A DNA stretch of 64,000 nucleotides from an uncultured Selenomonadales bacterium (GTDB taxonomy: Bacteria; Bacillota; Negativicutes; DSM-1736; Dendrosporobacteraceae): contig CAMJML010000011.1 in NCBI GenBank assembly GCA_946407015.1, positions 39,274 through 103,273 on the forward strand. The letters are read 5' to 3'. How positions within the stretch are numbered: the first letter of the stretch is position 1; every line of letters begins with the position of its first letter. The translations under genes and the position numbers were made by a program. Shown here in pieces: positions 52,201-60,607 of the stretch. Under the pieces are notes generated by a model. The model saw nothing but the letters and a program-made list of their open reading frames with translations. It was not told the origin of the DNA and did no database searches.

Positions 52201-52313
52201 TTCCGGAAAAAGGCATAATCAGGTAAGCCAAAAATTGAACGCTGTGAGGCAAACTCTTGAAAGATTCGATTCAGCAATTCCCGAAAAGGAACCGGCCGCA
52301 TGAGGTCTCCCAT
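49224..52313 (-). CDS. ygfK: YgfK-like selenium-linked FAD/Fe-S oxidoreductase
   Basis: This 1029-aa multidomain oxidoreductase (Se_YgfK group, sometimes called putative selenate reductase) probably supplies electrons for purine/urate reduction in anaerobes. In order: a dihydroorotate-dehydrogenase-like TIM barrel (about 1-440), a GltD-type Cys-rich linker (CAAAPCQTACP, 455-464), an FAD motif VAVLGAGPAGLASAY (551-565), an NADPH motif HVAVIGAGNTAMD (about 685) and a C-terminal pair of ferredoxin clusters (CLECDILCNKCVEVCP; CNECGNCATFCP). AGGAGGGG precedes the ATG by 6 nt. It has a sigma-54 promoter, and ssnA follows. Confidence 0.92.
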   Translation of the reverse strand: MGDLMRPVPFRELLNRIFQEFASQRSIFGLPDYAFFRKKTAKCVSLAGQTCENPLGPAAGPHTQLAQNIITAYLAGSRFMELKTVQEQEPPVQKPCIDAEDEGFNTEWSSEYPVEKAYDEYIKAWLVLHLLEELFELRSGQQRSFIFNMSVGYNLQGLKSARMNRYINDLKNASAHPTFTHSLEELSQCLKNPAIFKNTGLEKRIAGLKDLPDRISPHICQSVTLSTMHGCPSHEIEKICAYLLTEKQLATYVKLNPTLLSFPVVKQMLTTLGFDYIQLSEQSFSHDLQYHDAIPMLARLQQLAQDEQQFFGVKLTNTLGSVNFKNQLPGAEMYMSGRPLFPLAINLAAKICQEFDGKLAISFSAGISEHNAAAVFAAGIRPLTLATELLKPGGYSRLTAIAAQLEKLDNWQQARIDTEKVAELAAKALTADYTQKSYHNSGKPHITAKLPLFDCAAAPCQTACPIHQDIPEYIRLTGQQRYTEALALIYETNALPAITGAICHHTCQSHCSRMDYEGCILIREVKQAAVNKGLAGYKPKSAIPERNGIEVAVLGAGPAGLASAYFLAREGFSVTVFDTRPTAGGTVRHVIPRFRIADEIIDRDIHHIKELGVKFVFNSDPHLTPRVLQTQGFRYVIVAIGADAEKKLHLPGGTTAAPRILPALKFLEDFNSPLPLTLGKHVAVIGAGNTAMDASRAALRVPGVETVSVIYRRSEKEMPAYREEYQLALADKVQFYFLLDPEAFAADHSLICRVMKLGEPDASGRRQPLPTDQTRQLPVDTVITAIGETVNQAQLAQFGFHAQQPVPVNVFLAGDARLGPSSIVQCIADGRQAADAICRAEDPLWQRKPDFMAQPESIPDEPIIRKKLGPVCLHQPRTYSDGTCSVLASGEYQRCLECDILCNKCVEVCPNRANIALPLPEFYNRFQIIHLDAYCNECGNCATFCPWNGRPYTDKVTLFSSKADFMASQNPGFFLEKDTALLRVNDSVVTLPIHQPALPSGTEPEIEKMLAIIQTICAQRPSLFGPVEE

Positions 52314-52374
52314 CTTTTTCCCCTCCTGGTAAATTTTTCTTATAATACCTTATGACACTTTGATTATTTTTATT

Positions 52375-52390
52375 TGCAAAAACTATGCCA
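52375..52390 (-). promoter_or_regulatory. Sigma-54 promoter of ygfK-ssnA
   Basis: On the minus strand TGGCATAGTTTTTGCA matches the -24/-12 consensus with correct 10-base spacing. It is about 60 bases before the ygfK start codon. Confidence 0.75.
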
Positions 52391-52422
52391 GGTTAAGCTG
52401 GAAAGAAGGACTGGCAGGCTGC

Positions 52423-52438
52423 TGGCGAGATTTTTGCA
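52423..52438 (+). promoter_or_regulatory. Sigma-54 promoter of ygeX
   Basis: TGGCGAGATTTTTGCA has GG and GC 10 bases apart and a good -12 block. It is about 45 bases before the ygeX start and is divergent from the ygfK promoter 32 bp away. Confidence 0.72.
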
Positions 52439-52481
52439 AGAATAAATTTCGAAGTCTTTATCAGGGGGAGGAATATCCAAA

Positions 52482-53744
52482 ATGCTTGAGACAATCCGTT
52501 GGGCGCATAACCCGATGAAAAAAAAGGCTGCGCTGGGGTCTGCAACAACCCTGTTTAGCAGGGATGAAATTTTGGCAGCGAAAAAATTTCACAGTAGCTT
52601 TCCGCAATATTGTCCGACTCCATTGTGCAGTCTGCCTTGTTTAGCACAGCAGTTAGGAGTTGCCGGGATCTATATCAAGGACGAATCCTGTCGGTTCGGC
52701 TTAAATGCTTTTAAAGTTTTAGGGGGAGCTTATGCGATCGCCCGGTATATGGCTGAGCGTTTGCAGCGGAATATCAATGAGTTGTCGTTTGCCGAACTGG
52801 CTTCGCCTCATACGAAAGAAAAACTCGGGGAAATCACGTTTGTCACGACGACTGACGGCAATCATGGGCGGGGCGTGGCATGGACGGCCAGACAATTAGG
52901 GCAAAAAGCTGTAGTGTATATGCCAAAAGGCAGCTCTCTCTATCGTTTGCAGGCTATCCGTCAGGAAGGGGCGCAAGCTTATATCACCGACTTGAATTAT
53001 GATGATACCGTTCGTTTTGCAGCAGACGTGGCTCGACGGTATGGCTGGGTTGTTGTTCAGGATACTGCTTGGGAAGGGTATCAAGAAATACCGGCCTGGA
53101 TTATGCAAGGCTATGGCACCTTAGCCGCTGAAGCCTTGGAACAACTTAATACCTTAAATATTGCGAAACCTTCCCATATTTTTGTGCAGGCCGGCGTTGG
53201 TTCGCTGGCCGGGGCTGTGCAAGGTTATTTTACGGACTGTTTCGGCCAGGAGCGGCCGGTGATGACCATTGTGGAAGCTGCGAAGGCTGATTGTTTTTAC
53301 CAGTCTGTCCTTGCCGGTGACGGTCATCCGCATGCTGTTGGGGGGGGCATGGAAACCATTATGGCCGGGTTGGCCTGCGGTGAGCCTAATATTCTTGGCT
53401 GGAGAATACTGCGGGATTACGGTGACTTTTTTGCAGCCTGCCCGGATTGGATTGCTGCAAACGGCATGAGAATACTGGGGAATCCCTGCGGCGCAGATCC
53501 ACGCATCATTTCAGGGGAATCGGGGGCGGTTACACTGGGGTTGCTGCATCATCTGCTGACAGGAGAAAATACCCAAGAGATCCGTTCGGAATTGGGCCTA
53601 AACCATCAGTCGGTCCTGCTGCTGTTTAGTACGGAAGGTAATACCGATCCGGAATGTTACCGCAATATTGTCTGGCACGGCGAGTGTGCGGCAGCAACCT
53701 GCGAACATGATACAAATTTTGGAAATGAAATGGCAGGGAATTAA
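52482..53744 (+). CDS. ygeX: Diaminopropionate ammonia-lyase
   Basis: This 420-aa PLP enzyme of fold type II splits 2,3-diaminopropionate to pyruvate and two ammonia. The PLP lysine is K78 in 'KDESCRFGLNAFKVLGG'. Also visible are 'TTDGNHGRGVAWTARQLGQKAVVYMPKG' and the Gly-rich phosphate loop 'QAGVGSLAGAVQGY', and the C-terminal 'GESGAVTLGLLHHLL' and 'LFSTEGNTDPECY'. In E. coli and gut anaerobes this gene is part of the purine/urate degradation cluster. GGGGAGG lies 10 nt before the ATG. It is monocistronic or read through towards the regulator gene. Confidence 0.95.
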   Translation: MLETIRWAHNPMKKKAALGSATTLFSRDEILAAKKFHSSFPQYCPTPLCSLPCLAQQLGVAGIYIKDESCRFGLNAFKVLGGAYAIARYMAERLQRNINELSFAELASPHTKEKLGEITFVTTTDGNHGRGVAWTARQLGQKAVVYMPKGSSLYRLQAIRQEGAQAYITDLNYDDTVRFAADVARRYGWVVVQDTAWEGYQEIPAWIMQGYGTLAAEALEQLNTLNIAKPSHIFVQAGVGSLAGAVQGYFTDCFGQERPVMTIVEAAKADCFYQSVLAGDGHPHAVGGGMETIMAGLACGEPNILGWRILRDYGDFFAACPDWIAANGMRILGNPCGADPRIISGESGAVTLGLLHHLLTGENTQEIRSELGLNHQSVLLLFSTEGNTDPECYRNIVWHGECAAATCEHDTNFGNEMAGN

Positions 53745-53873
53745 CTGGTTATTGTCGAAATAATCTAACAATAACAGGAGCTTTAGCTACTTGCAAGCTG
53801 GCAGCACAGTTGTCTTGGAGCTATGCAGTGTCTAACAGGGGCAGCTCCGCGAAAAATCCAGAGGTGAGACACG

Positions 53874-55637
53874 ATGTATTCGCTGCAGGAAATTCATGAG
53901 ACAGTACAGCAAACGGCAGAAGCAATCGCTGAAGCACTGCTGATGGAAGTGGAAATCGCCGATTGTGAGTTAGTGCGGATTGCCGGAACTGGCAGTTACC
54001 GCAATCAGTGCGGCAACATTCTGCAGGATGGTTTTGTCTACCGGCATGTGATTCAGACAGGCCAGCCGGTCATTATTGATAATCCTGGCAACCATGAATT
54101 ATGTACACCCTGTATTCGCCGTGCTCATTGTCCGGAAGCGGCCGAAGTTGCTGTTCCAATTCGAATTGGTGAAAAAGTACTGGGGGTTATTGGCCTGATT
54201 TGCCTTGACAGGCAGCAGGCTGAGCGCCTCCGGGAGCGGCAGGAGTCGTTATTGCGATTCATAAAAAAAATGGCTGAATTGATTACCGGCAAAATTGCTG
54301 AAAATATGCAAAGCCGCCAGCGTGATGCGCTGGCAGGGCAGCTTGTTACTGTGCTGAATTTGCTGCATGACGGGATTCTAGTGGTTGGTCCTGCGAAAGA
54401 AATCATCCATACCAATGAAGTAGGCAGCAAGATGGTTGACTTGCAGGTAGGCCAGCCGGTTGTGTTAGCACAGATTATGGATGAAAAAAAATTATGGAAG
54501 GCCATCGAAAATGGCGAAAAGTTTTCCGGTGAGGTCAGAGGGAGGCGGGTAACAGCCCAGTGGTACTGTGATGCTTTTCCGATTATTCGCGGAGGCGGGA
54601 TTGAAGGCGCTGTAATTACGCTGCGGGATGCTCAGGAAATCAAACGATTGGTGAATGATGCAACCGTTAGTGATATTGCAACCGAGTTTTCCCAGATTAT
54701 CGGCAATTGCGGTAGTATTCGTGAACTAAAGGAATTAGCCACCAAAGTGGCTCCGACCAATTCAACACTGTTGATCCAAGGCGAGAGTGGAACGGGGAAG
54801 GAACTGCTGGCCAGGGCTATTCATGAAACCAGTCCCCGAAAGCCCAATGCCTTTATTGCCATTAACTGCGGGGCCATTCCTGAAAGCCTGCTGGAAAGCG
54901 AACTTTTTGGCTATGAGGAAGGGGCGTTTACCGGAGCCAGACGCGGCGGGAAGCTTGGTAAATTTGAACTGGCCCATCATGGTACAATTTTTCTTGATGA
55001 GATTGGCGATATGCCACTGCACCTGCAAGTCAAACTGCTCAGAGTATTGCAGGAGAGAAAAGTGGAGCGGATCGGCAGTTCACGGGCGATTGCCGTGAAT
55101 GTCCGGGTTATTGCCGCAACCCATCGCAATTTAGAAAAATTAGTCGCATCCGGAGAATTCCGGGAAGACCTGTATTACCGGCTCAATGTAATTCCGTTGA
55201 TTATCCCCCCTTTGAGGGAACGGAAGGAAGATATCACGCTATTGGCCCAGCATTATCTCCATCACTACAGCGGAGTGCTTGGTAAAAAAATTCAAGGATT
55301 TACACCAGATGCAGCGGCGTTGCTCAGTCGTTATCCCTGGCCTGGGAATGTACGGGAATTGGCCAACGTTATTGAGTACGCAGTCACTATGGCATCGGGG
55401 GAATATATCAGCTTTGAGGTATTGCCGCAACGGGTTAAGCAGGAAGAAAAATTGCAATTTACTCCTGGATGTCTGAATTTGAAGACCTTAGAGCGTGAAA
55501 TCATTACCAAGGCTTTAGAAACGGCTACTGCCGAAGGTCATAAAGATACTGCGGCCAAATTGCTGGGGATTAGCCGCGCGACTCTGTACCGGAAAATAAA
55601 AGAATATAACATTGCCGAACGGAAATTTTTCTCATAA
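53874..55637 (+). CDS. Sigma-54-dependent enhancer-binding regulator of the purine cluster
   Basis: This 587-aa activator has an N-terminal GAF-like sensor (1-140) with a Cys triad, C77-C80-C86 (LCTPCIRRAHC), that could bind a metal or cluster. A PAS-like domain (about 150-265) follows, then the AAA+ sigma-54 interaction domain with Walker A GESGTGKE (303-310), GAFTGA (350-355) and Walker B TIFLDEIGD. A C-terminal Fis-type HTH ends the protein (DTAAKLLGISRATLYRKIKEY). It corresponds in position to E. coli ygeV. It likely reads the TCAA-N-TTGA motifs and activates the four sigma-54 promoters around it. GAGGTGAG lies 5 nt before the ATG. Confidence 0.9.
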   Translation: MYSLQEIHETVQQTAEAIAEALLMEVEIADCELVRIAGTGSYRNQCGNILQDGFVYRHVIQTGQPVIIDNPGNHELCTPCIRRAHCPEAAEVAVPIRIGEKVLGVIGLICLDRQQAERLRERQESLLRFIKKMAELITGKIAENMQSRQRDALAGQLVTVLNLLHDGILVVGPAKEIIHTNEVGSKMVDLQVGQPVVLAQIMDEKKLWKAIENGEKFSGEVRGRRVTAQWYCDAFPIIRGGGIEGAVITLRDAQEIKRLVNDATVSDIATEFSQIIGNCGSIRELKELATKVAPTNSTLLIQGESGTGKELLARAIHETSPRKPNAFIAINCGAIPESLLESELFGYEEGAFTGARRGGKLGKFELAHHGTIFLDEIGDMPLHLQVKLLRVLQERKVERIGSSRAIAVNVRVIAATHRNLEKLVASGEFREDLYYRLNVIPLIIPPLRERKEDITLLAQHYLHHYSGVLGKKIQGFTPDAAALLSRYPWPGNVRELANVIEYAVTMASGEYISFEVLPQRVKQEEKLQFTPGCLNLKTLEREIITKALETATAEGHKDTAAKLLGISRATLYRKIKEYNIAERKFFS

Positions 55638-55643
55638 ATAGAT

Positions 55644-55661
55644 ATTGGTATCAAATTGAGA
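55644..55661. promoter_or_regulatory. Putative enhancer (UAS) copy 1 near the second NCS2 permease
   Basis: ATTGGTATCAAATTGAGA contains TCAA-A-TTGA and matches the copies at 43614 and 55731 almost exactly. It is about 200 bp upstream of the sigma-54 promoter at 55862. Confidence 0.6.
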
Positions 55662-55716
55662 AAAACGTGTTTCGCCATAGGCCGCCTCAGGAGAACGCTG
55701 CCTCATCCTATAGCTA

Positions 55717-55748
55717 TTTCAAGTTGAGTCAATTGTATCAAATTGAGA
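55717..55748. promoter_or_regulatory. Putative enhancer (UAS) tandem copies 2 and 3
   Basis: A degenerate TTTCAAGTTGAG (55717-55728) is followed at once by AATTGTATCAAATTGAGA (55731-55748). The second is the best match to the motif and lies 114 bp upstream of the sigma-54 promoter. Confidence 0.62.
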
Positions 55749-55792
55749 TTGATGGTGATTGCTGAAGCTGGTTGTGTTTTCATTACCTCCTA

Positions 55793-55837
55793 AAAACCTA
55801 GGGAATGCTGTCGTAGCGGCAGGAGCTAGGTTTTTTT
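55793..55837 (+). terminator. Terminator of the regulator gene
   Basis: AAAAACCTAG pairs with CTAGGTTTTTTT around an inner stem CTGTCG/CGGCAG. It lies 155 bases after the regulator stop, beyond the enhancer sites and before the sigma-54 promoter. Confidence 0.8.
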
Positions 55838-55861
55838 CTTTTGTACTGATCGAATTTGACG

Positions 55862-55877
55862 TGGCATAAAATTTGCA
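55862..55877 (+). promoter_or_regulatory. Sigma-54 promoter of the permease-ygeY-ygeW-carbamate kinase operon
   Basis: TGGCATAAAATTTGCA matches consensus with 10 bases between GG and GC, about 90 bases before the permease start. Three enhancer-like sites lie 114-218 bp upstream. Confidence 0.82.
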
Positions 55878-55966
55878 ATATAAGTGATTGTGATATTCGT
55901 CCATTGCAAAGCGAGGTGATTCAAATCCGATCCAGAAGTCCTTAAAAACACAAATGAGGTGAAAGC

Positions 55967-57304
55967 ATGAACACGGGGAAAAATAGTCATCCGGTTGATG
56001 AGATGCTGCCTTTTGGGCAATTATTCACGTACGGGTTGCAGCATGTTTTAGCCATGTATGCCGGAGCGGTGGCGGTACCGCTGATTATCGCCAATGCGCT
56101 CAGCTTGTCACGTGAGCAGCTCATTTACCTGATTAATGCCGACTTATTTACTTGTGGTATTGCTACGTTGATTCAAACACTGGGATTTTGGAAAATGGGT
56201 ATTCGCATTCCGATTATCCAAGGGGTAACTTTCGCGGCCGTAACACCCATGATTATTATTGGTCAAACCCATGGCCTAACCGGAATTTACGGATCCATCA
56301 TCATCGCAGGATTGGTGACCTTTTTGATCGCGCCCTATTTTAGCCGACTGTTGCGTTTTTTTCCTCCGGTGGTCACCGGCACCATTATTACCATCATTGG
56401 CATTACATTAATGCCGGTAGCAGTACGGTGGGCAGGAGGCGGAAATCCAGCAGCTCAGGATTTTGCCAGTGCGAAATTTATTGCACTGTCTTTCATTACC
56501 CTTGTTCTTGTCTTGTTTTTCTATCGTTATTTTAAAGGATTTTTAAGCAATATTGCTGTTCTGCTGGGATTGGTTTGCGGCACAATGATTGCGATTCCGT
56601 TTGAATTAGTGAATTTTTCTCAGGTCACGACGGCTGCCTGGCTGGGGATTACCACTCCGTTTGCTTTTGGTTTGCCTACTTTTGATTTTGCTTCCATTAT
56701 TGCTATGGTGCTGGTCATGCTGGTGGTCATGACCGAAACAACCGGTGATTGTATTGCTATTGGAGAAATTATTGACAGACCGATTAATCAGGAAGATTTG
56801 AGCCGGTGCTTACGGGCCGATGGTTTTTCCACCATTCTCGGCGGTATTTTAAATAGCTTTCCATACACCGCCTTTGCCCAGAATGTTGGGCTGGTCGGGT
56901 TGACCAGAGTGAGAAGCCGTTTTGTTGTGGCTGCGGCAGGTGCTATTTTGGTTGTTTTAGGGTTATTTCCTAAATTAGCGGCTGTGATTGCCGCTATTCC
57001 AAGCCCGGTTTTAGGCGGTGCCGGTATTGCTATGTTTGGCATGGTTGCGGCGAGTGGAATTAAAACCTTATCGAAAATCTCTTTTGATAGTACTCATAAT
57101 ATCATGGTCGTTGCTATCAGCATTGGAGTGGGGATGATTACCCTGGCGGTACCGAATTTTTATCATAATTTTCCGAGCTGGGCACAAGTCATTTTGCACA
57201 GTGGGATTACTGCCGGCAGTATTACGGCAATTGTCTTAAATGCTGTTTTAAATGGATCTGCCAATACGACGGCCGCTGCCGGTCAGACCGGACACAGCCA
57301 CTGA
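55967..57304 (+). CDS. NCS2-family xanthine/urate permease
   Basis: This 445-aa NAT/NCS2 transporter has about 14 helices. Conserved parts: 'PFGQLFTYGLQHVLAMYAGAVAVPLIIANAL' (QH motif), 'PIIQGVTFAAVTPMIIIG', 'VVMTETTGDCIAIGEII' (acidic substrate-site motif) and 'FPYTAFAQNVGLVGLTRVRSRFV' (NAT signature). It resembles E. coli UacT/XanQ-like urate or xanthine permeases; which oxidised purine is carried is not certain. GAGGTG lies 5 nt before the ATG. It is first in a four-gene operon behind a clear sigma-54 promoter with enhancer sites. Confidence 0.9.
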   Translation: MNTGKNSHPVDEMLPFGQLFTYGLQHVLAMYAGAVAVPLIIANALSLSREQLIYLINADLFTCGIATLIQTLGFWKMGIRIPIIQGVTFAAVTPMIIIGQTHGLTGIYGSIIIAGLVTFLIAPYFSRLLRFFPPVVTGTIITIIGITLMPVAVRWAGGGNPAAQDFASAKFIALSFITLVLVLFFYRYFKGFLSNIAVLLGLVCGTMIAIPFELVNFSQVTTAAWLGITTPFAFGLPTFDFASIIAMVLVMLVVMTETTGDCIAIGEIIDRPINQEDLSRCLRADGFSTILGGILNSFPYTAFAQNVGLVGLTRVRSRFVVAAAGAILVVLGLFPKLAAVIAAIPSPVLGGAGIAMFGMVAASGIKTLSKISFDSTHNIMVVAISIGVGMITLAVPNFYHNFPSWAQVILHSGITAGSITAIVLNAVLNGSANTTAAAGQTGHSH

Positions 57305-57338
57305 GGATGGATGATAATTTGGAGAGGAGTACGCTATT

Positions 57339-58583
57339 GTGGAGCAGGTATTTACAAATATTTTGGATTTAGCTCAAAAATATGAGTCGGAAATATCTCG
57401 GTTCTTACGGGAACTCATCGCTATTCCCGGCGAGAGCTGCGGTGAGGAGAAAGTGGTTTTACGGATTAAAGCAGAAATGGAAAAAGTGGGCTTTGACCGT
57501 ATTGAAATTGATCCTATGGGAAATATACTGGGCTATATCGGCAAGGGTAAACACCTGATCGCCATGGATGCCCATATTGATACGGTAGGTATCGGCAATC
57601 CTGAAAACTGGGATTATGATCCGTATCAAGGCTATGAAAATGGCGAACTGATTATTGGCCGTGGTGCCAGCGATCAGATCGGTGGTATGGCATCTATGGT
57701 CTATGCCGGCAAGATCATTAAAGACTTAGGCTTGGAAGAGGATTACACGCTTGTTATTGTTGGCTCAGTTCAAGAAGAAGATTGTGACGGACTTTGCTGG
57801 CAATATATTATCAAGGAAGACCAGCTTAAACCGGAGTTTGTGGTTATTACTGAACCCACCGATGGAAAAATTTATCGCGGACAGCGCGGCCGGATGGAGA
57901 TTAAGGTGACTACCAGCGGAATCAGTTGCCACGGGTCGGCTCCGGAGCGCGGTGATAACGCGATTTATAAAATGGCACCCATATTAACCGAATTGAGGGC
58001 TTTGCATGAAAATTTACAGGACCATCCCTTTTTGGGCAAAGGAAGTTTGACGGTATCGGAAATATTCCACACATCCCCTTCACGTTGTGCCGTTGCCGAT
58101 AGCTGCTGGATATCGATTGACCGGCGTTTGACCGCCGGGGAGGATGCGGACCTGGCATTAAGGCAAATTCGCAATTTGCCGGCCGTTAAAGCAGCGGCAG
58201 CTAAAGTGGAAATGTATACTTATGCGCGTGCTTCCTATACCGGATTGGTTTATCCCACCGAGTCCTATTTCCCAACCTGGCTGATCGAAGAGAACCATCC
58301 GGTTTGTGCAACCCTGGAGACCGCCTATTATGGGTTGTTTGCCAAGCCTCCGGTTGTTGATAAGTGGACATTTTCAACCAATGGGGTGGCGATTATGGGA
58401 CGCTATGGCATTCCATGCATTGGTTTTGGACCAGGTCATGAAGACCAGGCTCACGCTCCTAACGAACGGACCTGGAAGCGCGAACTTGTTCAAGCTGCAG
58501 CCATGTATGCGGTCATCCCAACCATTTATGTCCGTCAATATGCAAGCCAAATGCCGGAAGATACGGCTAATTTGATTAAATAA
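57339..58583 (+). CDS. ygeY: YgeY-family M20 hydrolase
   Basis: This 414-aa zinc-dependent M20 peptidase-like hydrolase belongs to the YgeY (selenium-metabolism-linked) group found in purine/urate clusters. Metal ligands are seen in '[14 protein letters not shown]' (His, Asp), '[19 protein letters not shown]' (Asp), '[11 protein letters not shown]' (Glu-Glu) and '[19 protein letters not shown]', with a C-terminal His in '[15 protein letters not shown]'. It probably deacylates or opens an amino-acid/ureido intermediate. The start is GTG 57339, 10 nt after GAGAGGA. ygeW follows at 25 nt. Confidence 0.93.
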   Translation: MEQVFTNILDLAQKYESEISRFLRELIAIPGESCGEEKVVLRIKAEMEKVGFDRIEIDPMGNILGYIGKGKHLIAMDAHIDTVGIGNPENWDYDPYQGYENGELIIGRGASDQIGGMASMVYAGKIIKDLGLEEDYTLVIVGSVQEEDCDGLCWQYIIKEDQLKPEFVVITEPTDGKIYRGQRGRMEIKVTTSGISCHGSAPERGDNAIYKMAPILTELRALHENLQDHPFLGKGSLTVSEIFHTSPSRCAVADSCWISIDRRLTAGEDADLALRQIRNLPAVKAAAAKVEMYTYARASYTGLVYPTESYFPTWLIEENHPVCATLETAYYGLFAKPPVVDKWTFSTNGVAIMGRYGIPCIGFGPGHEDQAHAPNERTWKRELVQAAAMYAVIPTIYVRQYASQMPEDTANLIK

Positions 58584-58608
58584 CAAACTTATTAAGGAGG
58601 ATTTTGCC

Positions 58609-59613
58609 ATGCATTCTGTATTTCGCGGCAGGCATTTTATTGATTTAGAAGACTTCAACAAAGAAGAAGTCGACACGATGCTGGAAGTTTCACTGGATCT
58701 CAAAAAGAAATTTGCCATGGGTGTTCCCACTCCGTATTTGCAGTATCAGACCATGTTTATGATGTTTTTTGAGCAGTCCACCCGGACCCGCAACTCTATG
58801 GAAGCTGGCTTGGCCCAATTAGGCGGACACGCCGGATTTCTAGATTCCAGCAGTATGCAGATTGCTCATGGTGAAAGTGCTAAAGATACGGCTATTATCT
58901 TATCCCGGTTTGGTCACGCCATTGCCTGCCGGTATTGCAACTGGCAGATCGGCAATCAATATTTAACAGAAATGGCCAAATGGTCTACGGTTCCTATTAT
59001 GAACCTGCAATGCGATTTGTATCATCCCTTCCAAGCGCTGGCTGATCTCATGACAATGAAAGAGAAAATTGGGGATTTAAAAAGAGTAAAAGTTTCGATT
59101 ATCTGGGCCTATGCCGAAAGCCATAAAAAGCCGATTTCGGTTCCTGTATCCCAAGTGCTGTTATTTCCTCGCTATGGCATGGACGTCACGCTTGCCCATC
59201 CAAAAGGCTGGGAATTGCCTGATTGGGTCATTGCCAAAGCGAGAGCCAGTGCCGAACGTTACGGGGGCAGTGTAACGGTAACCGATAATGAAGAAGAAGC
59301 CTACCGGGATGCTCATATCGTTATTCCGAAAAACTGGGGCAATTGGGTGACCGATCAGACCGGTGCTAAGCTATCAGGTGCTTCAGTCGTGATTGATGAG
59401 AAGCTGATGGCACAACGCAGCTGGAAGTGTACCGAAAGCAAAATGGCTTTAGCCAACAAGAATGTCATGTATATGCATGCCTTGCCGGCAGACCGCAATC
59501 ATGAAGTGGAGGATTCAGTTATCGACGGACCGCATTCCATCGTCTATGATGAAGCTGAAAATCGGCTTCATACCGCTAAAGCCGTAATGACGTTACTGAT
59601 GGGTGGGAGATAG
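58609..59613 (+). CDS. ygeW: YgeW-type knotted carbamoyltransferase
   Basis: This 334-aa aspartate/ornithine-carbamoyltransferase paralogue of the YgeW group probably transfers or releases carbamoyl groups of a purine-derived ureido compound. The carbamoyl-phosphate motif reads FEQSTRTRNSMEAGLAQLGGHAGFLDSSSMQIAHGESAKDT, where OTCase has STRTR. 'YHPFQALADLMTMKEK' and 'HALPADRNHEVEDSVID' replace the usual 'HPxQ' and 'HCLP' loops. AAGGAGG lies 8 nt before the ATG. Carbamate kinase follows directly, so the carbamoyl phosphate formed can yield ATP. Confidence 0.93.
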   Translation: MHSVFRGRHFIDLEDFNKEEVDTMLEVSLDLKKKFAMGVPTPYLQYQTMFMMFFEQSTRTRNSMEAGLAQLGGHAGFLDSSSMQIAHGESAKDTAIILSRFGHAIACRYCNWQIGNQYLTEMAKWSTVPIMNLQCDLYHPFQALADLMTMKEKIGDLKRVKVSIIWAYAESHKKPISVPVSQVLLFPRYGMDVTLAHPKGWELPDWVIAKARASAERYGGSVTVTDNEEEAYRDAHIVIPKNWGNWVTDQTGAKLSGASVVIDEKLMAQRSWKCTESKMALANKNVMYMHALPADRNHEVEDSVIDGPHSIVYDEAENRLHTAKAVMTLLMGGR

Positions 59614-59614
59614 C

Positions 59615-60565
59615 ATGAAAAAGCTGGCTGTTGTGGCGATAGGCGGTAACTCGCTTATCCGGGACAACGTCCGTCAAACGGTGCAGGATCAATATGATGC
59701 TGTATGTGAAACAGCAAAGCATATTACCAGCATGATTAAACAAGGGTATGAAGTCGTCATTACTCATGGCAATGGACCACAAGTAGGCTTCATCCTCCGT
59801 CGGTCGGAAATTGCCAGCGAAGTGGCCCGGATGCATCATGTTCCGCTTGTAAACTGCGGAGCCGATACTCAAGGGGCTATCGGATACCAGATTCAACAGG
59901 CGATGGACAATGAATTCATTAAACGGGGTATAAAAAAAGCAGCCGTAACAGTGGTAACACAGGTTGAGGTCGCTGCGGATGATCCGGCTTTCAGCCATCC
60001 GTCCAAGCCGATTGGCTCCTTCTATACGGAAGAACAAGCTCAAGTGCTGCTTGCTGCTAACCCGGACTGGGTTATCCGGCCAGATGCTGGACGCGGGTAT
60101 CGGCGGGTGGTTCCTTCACCGCTGCCACAGGCTATTATAGAGAAAGACATGATTCGCTTACTGACCCGGCAAGGCTTCTGCGTGATTAGTGTGGGCGGGG
60201 GCGGTATACCGGTAGTGCGCCAGCAGGATGGTACCATGACCGGAGTGGATGCTGTAATTGACAAAGATTATGCTTCAAGCCTATTGGCCAGTGAAATCTA
60301 TGCCGACCTGCTGATTATTTCTACCGGAGTGCCTAAGGTTTACTTAAACTACGGCAAGGAAAACGAGCAAGCTGTCGATTTCGTACAGCTTGACAGGCTT
60401 AAGCAATATGTTCAGGAAAATCACTTTGCACCAGGCAGTATGCTTCCCAAAATTAACGCTGTGATCAGCTTTCTGGAAAAAGGCGGTGAGAAAGCCATTA
60501 TTACCAGTCCGGAGTGTCTGGAGGAAGCGTTAGCGGGAAGAACCGGTACCCATGTGATTCGATAA
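59615..60565 (+). CDS. arcC: Carbamate kinase
   Basis: This 316-aa kinase makes ATP from carbamoyl phosphate and ADP, releasing ammonia and CO2, the energy-yielding last step of the operon. Family blocks: 'VVAIGGNSLIRD' at the N-terminus, 'VVITHGNGPQVGFILRRSE', 'DAGRGYRRVVPSPLPQAI', 'VISVGGGGIPVV' and 'GVDAVIDKDYASSLLASEI'. It is equivalent to E. coli YqeA in its context. ATG 59615 follows GGGAG by 5 nt and overlaps the end of ygeW by context (1 nt gap). A terminator follows immediately. Confidence 0.94.
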   Translation: MKKLAVVAIGGNSLIRDNVRQTVQDQYDAVCETAKHITSMIKQGYEVVITHGNGPQVGFILRRSEIASEVARMHHVPLVNCGADTQGAIGYQIQQAMDNEFIKRGIKKAAVTVVTQVEVAADDPAFSHPSKPIGSFYTEEQAQVLLAANPDWVIRPDAGRGYRRVVPSPLPQAIIEKDMIRLLTRQGFCVISVGGGGIPVVRQQDGTMTGVDAVIDKDYASSLLASEIYADLLIISTGVPKVYLNYGKENEQAVDFVQLDRLKQYVQENHFAPGSMLPKINAVISFLEKGGEKAIITSPECLEEALAGRTGTHVIR

Positions 60566-60607
60566 AAAAAGTTCAGTCTGCGGCTATTGCTGCAAACTGA
60601 ACTTTTT
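60566..60607. terminator. Bidirectional terminator after carbamate kinase
   Basis: AAAAAGTTCAGT and ACTGAACTTTTT form the stem around an 18-nt loop, with T-runs in both directions, between convergent genes. Confidence 0.85.

Noticed and set aside
53800..53815. Sigma-54-like site TGGCAGCACAGTTGTC before the regulator gene
   Set aside because: The -12 GC is GT; not strong enough to list.
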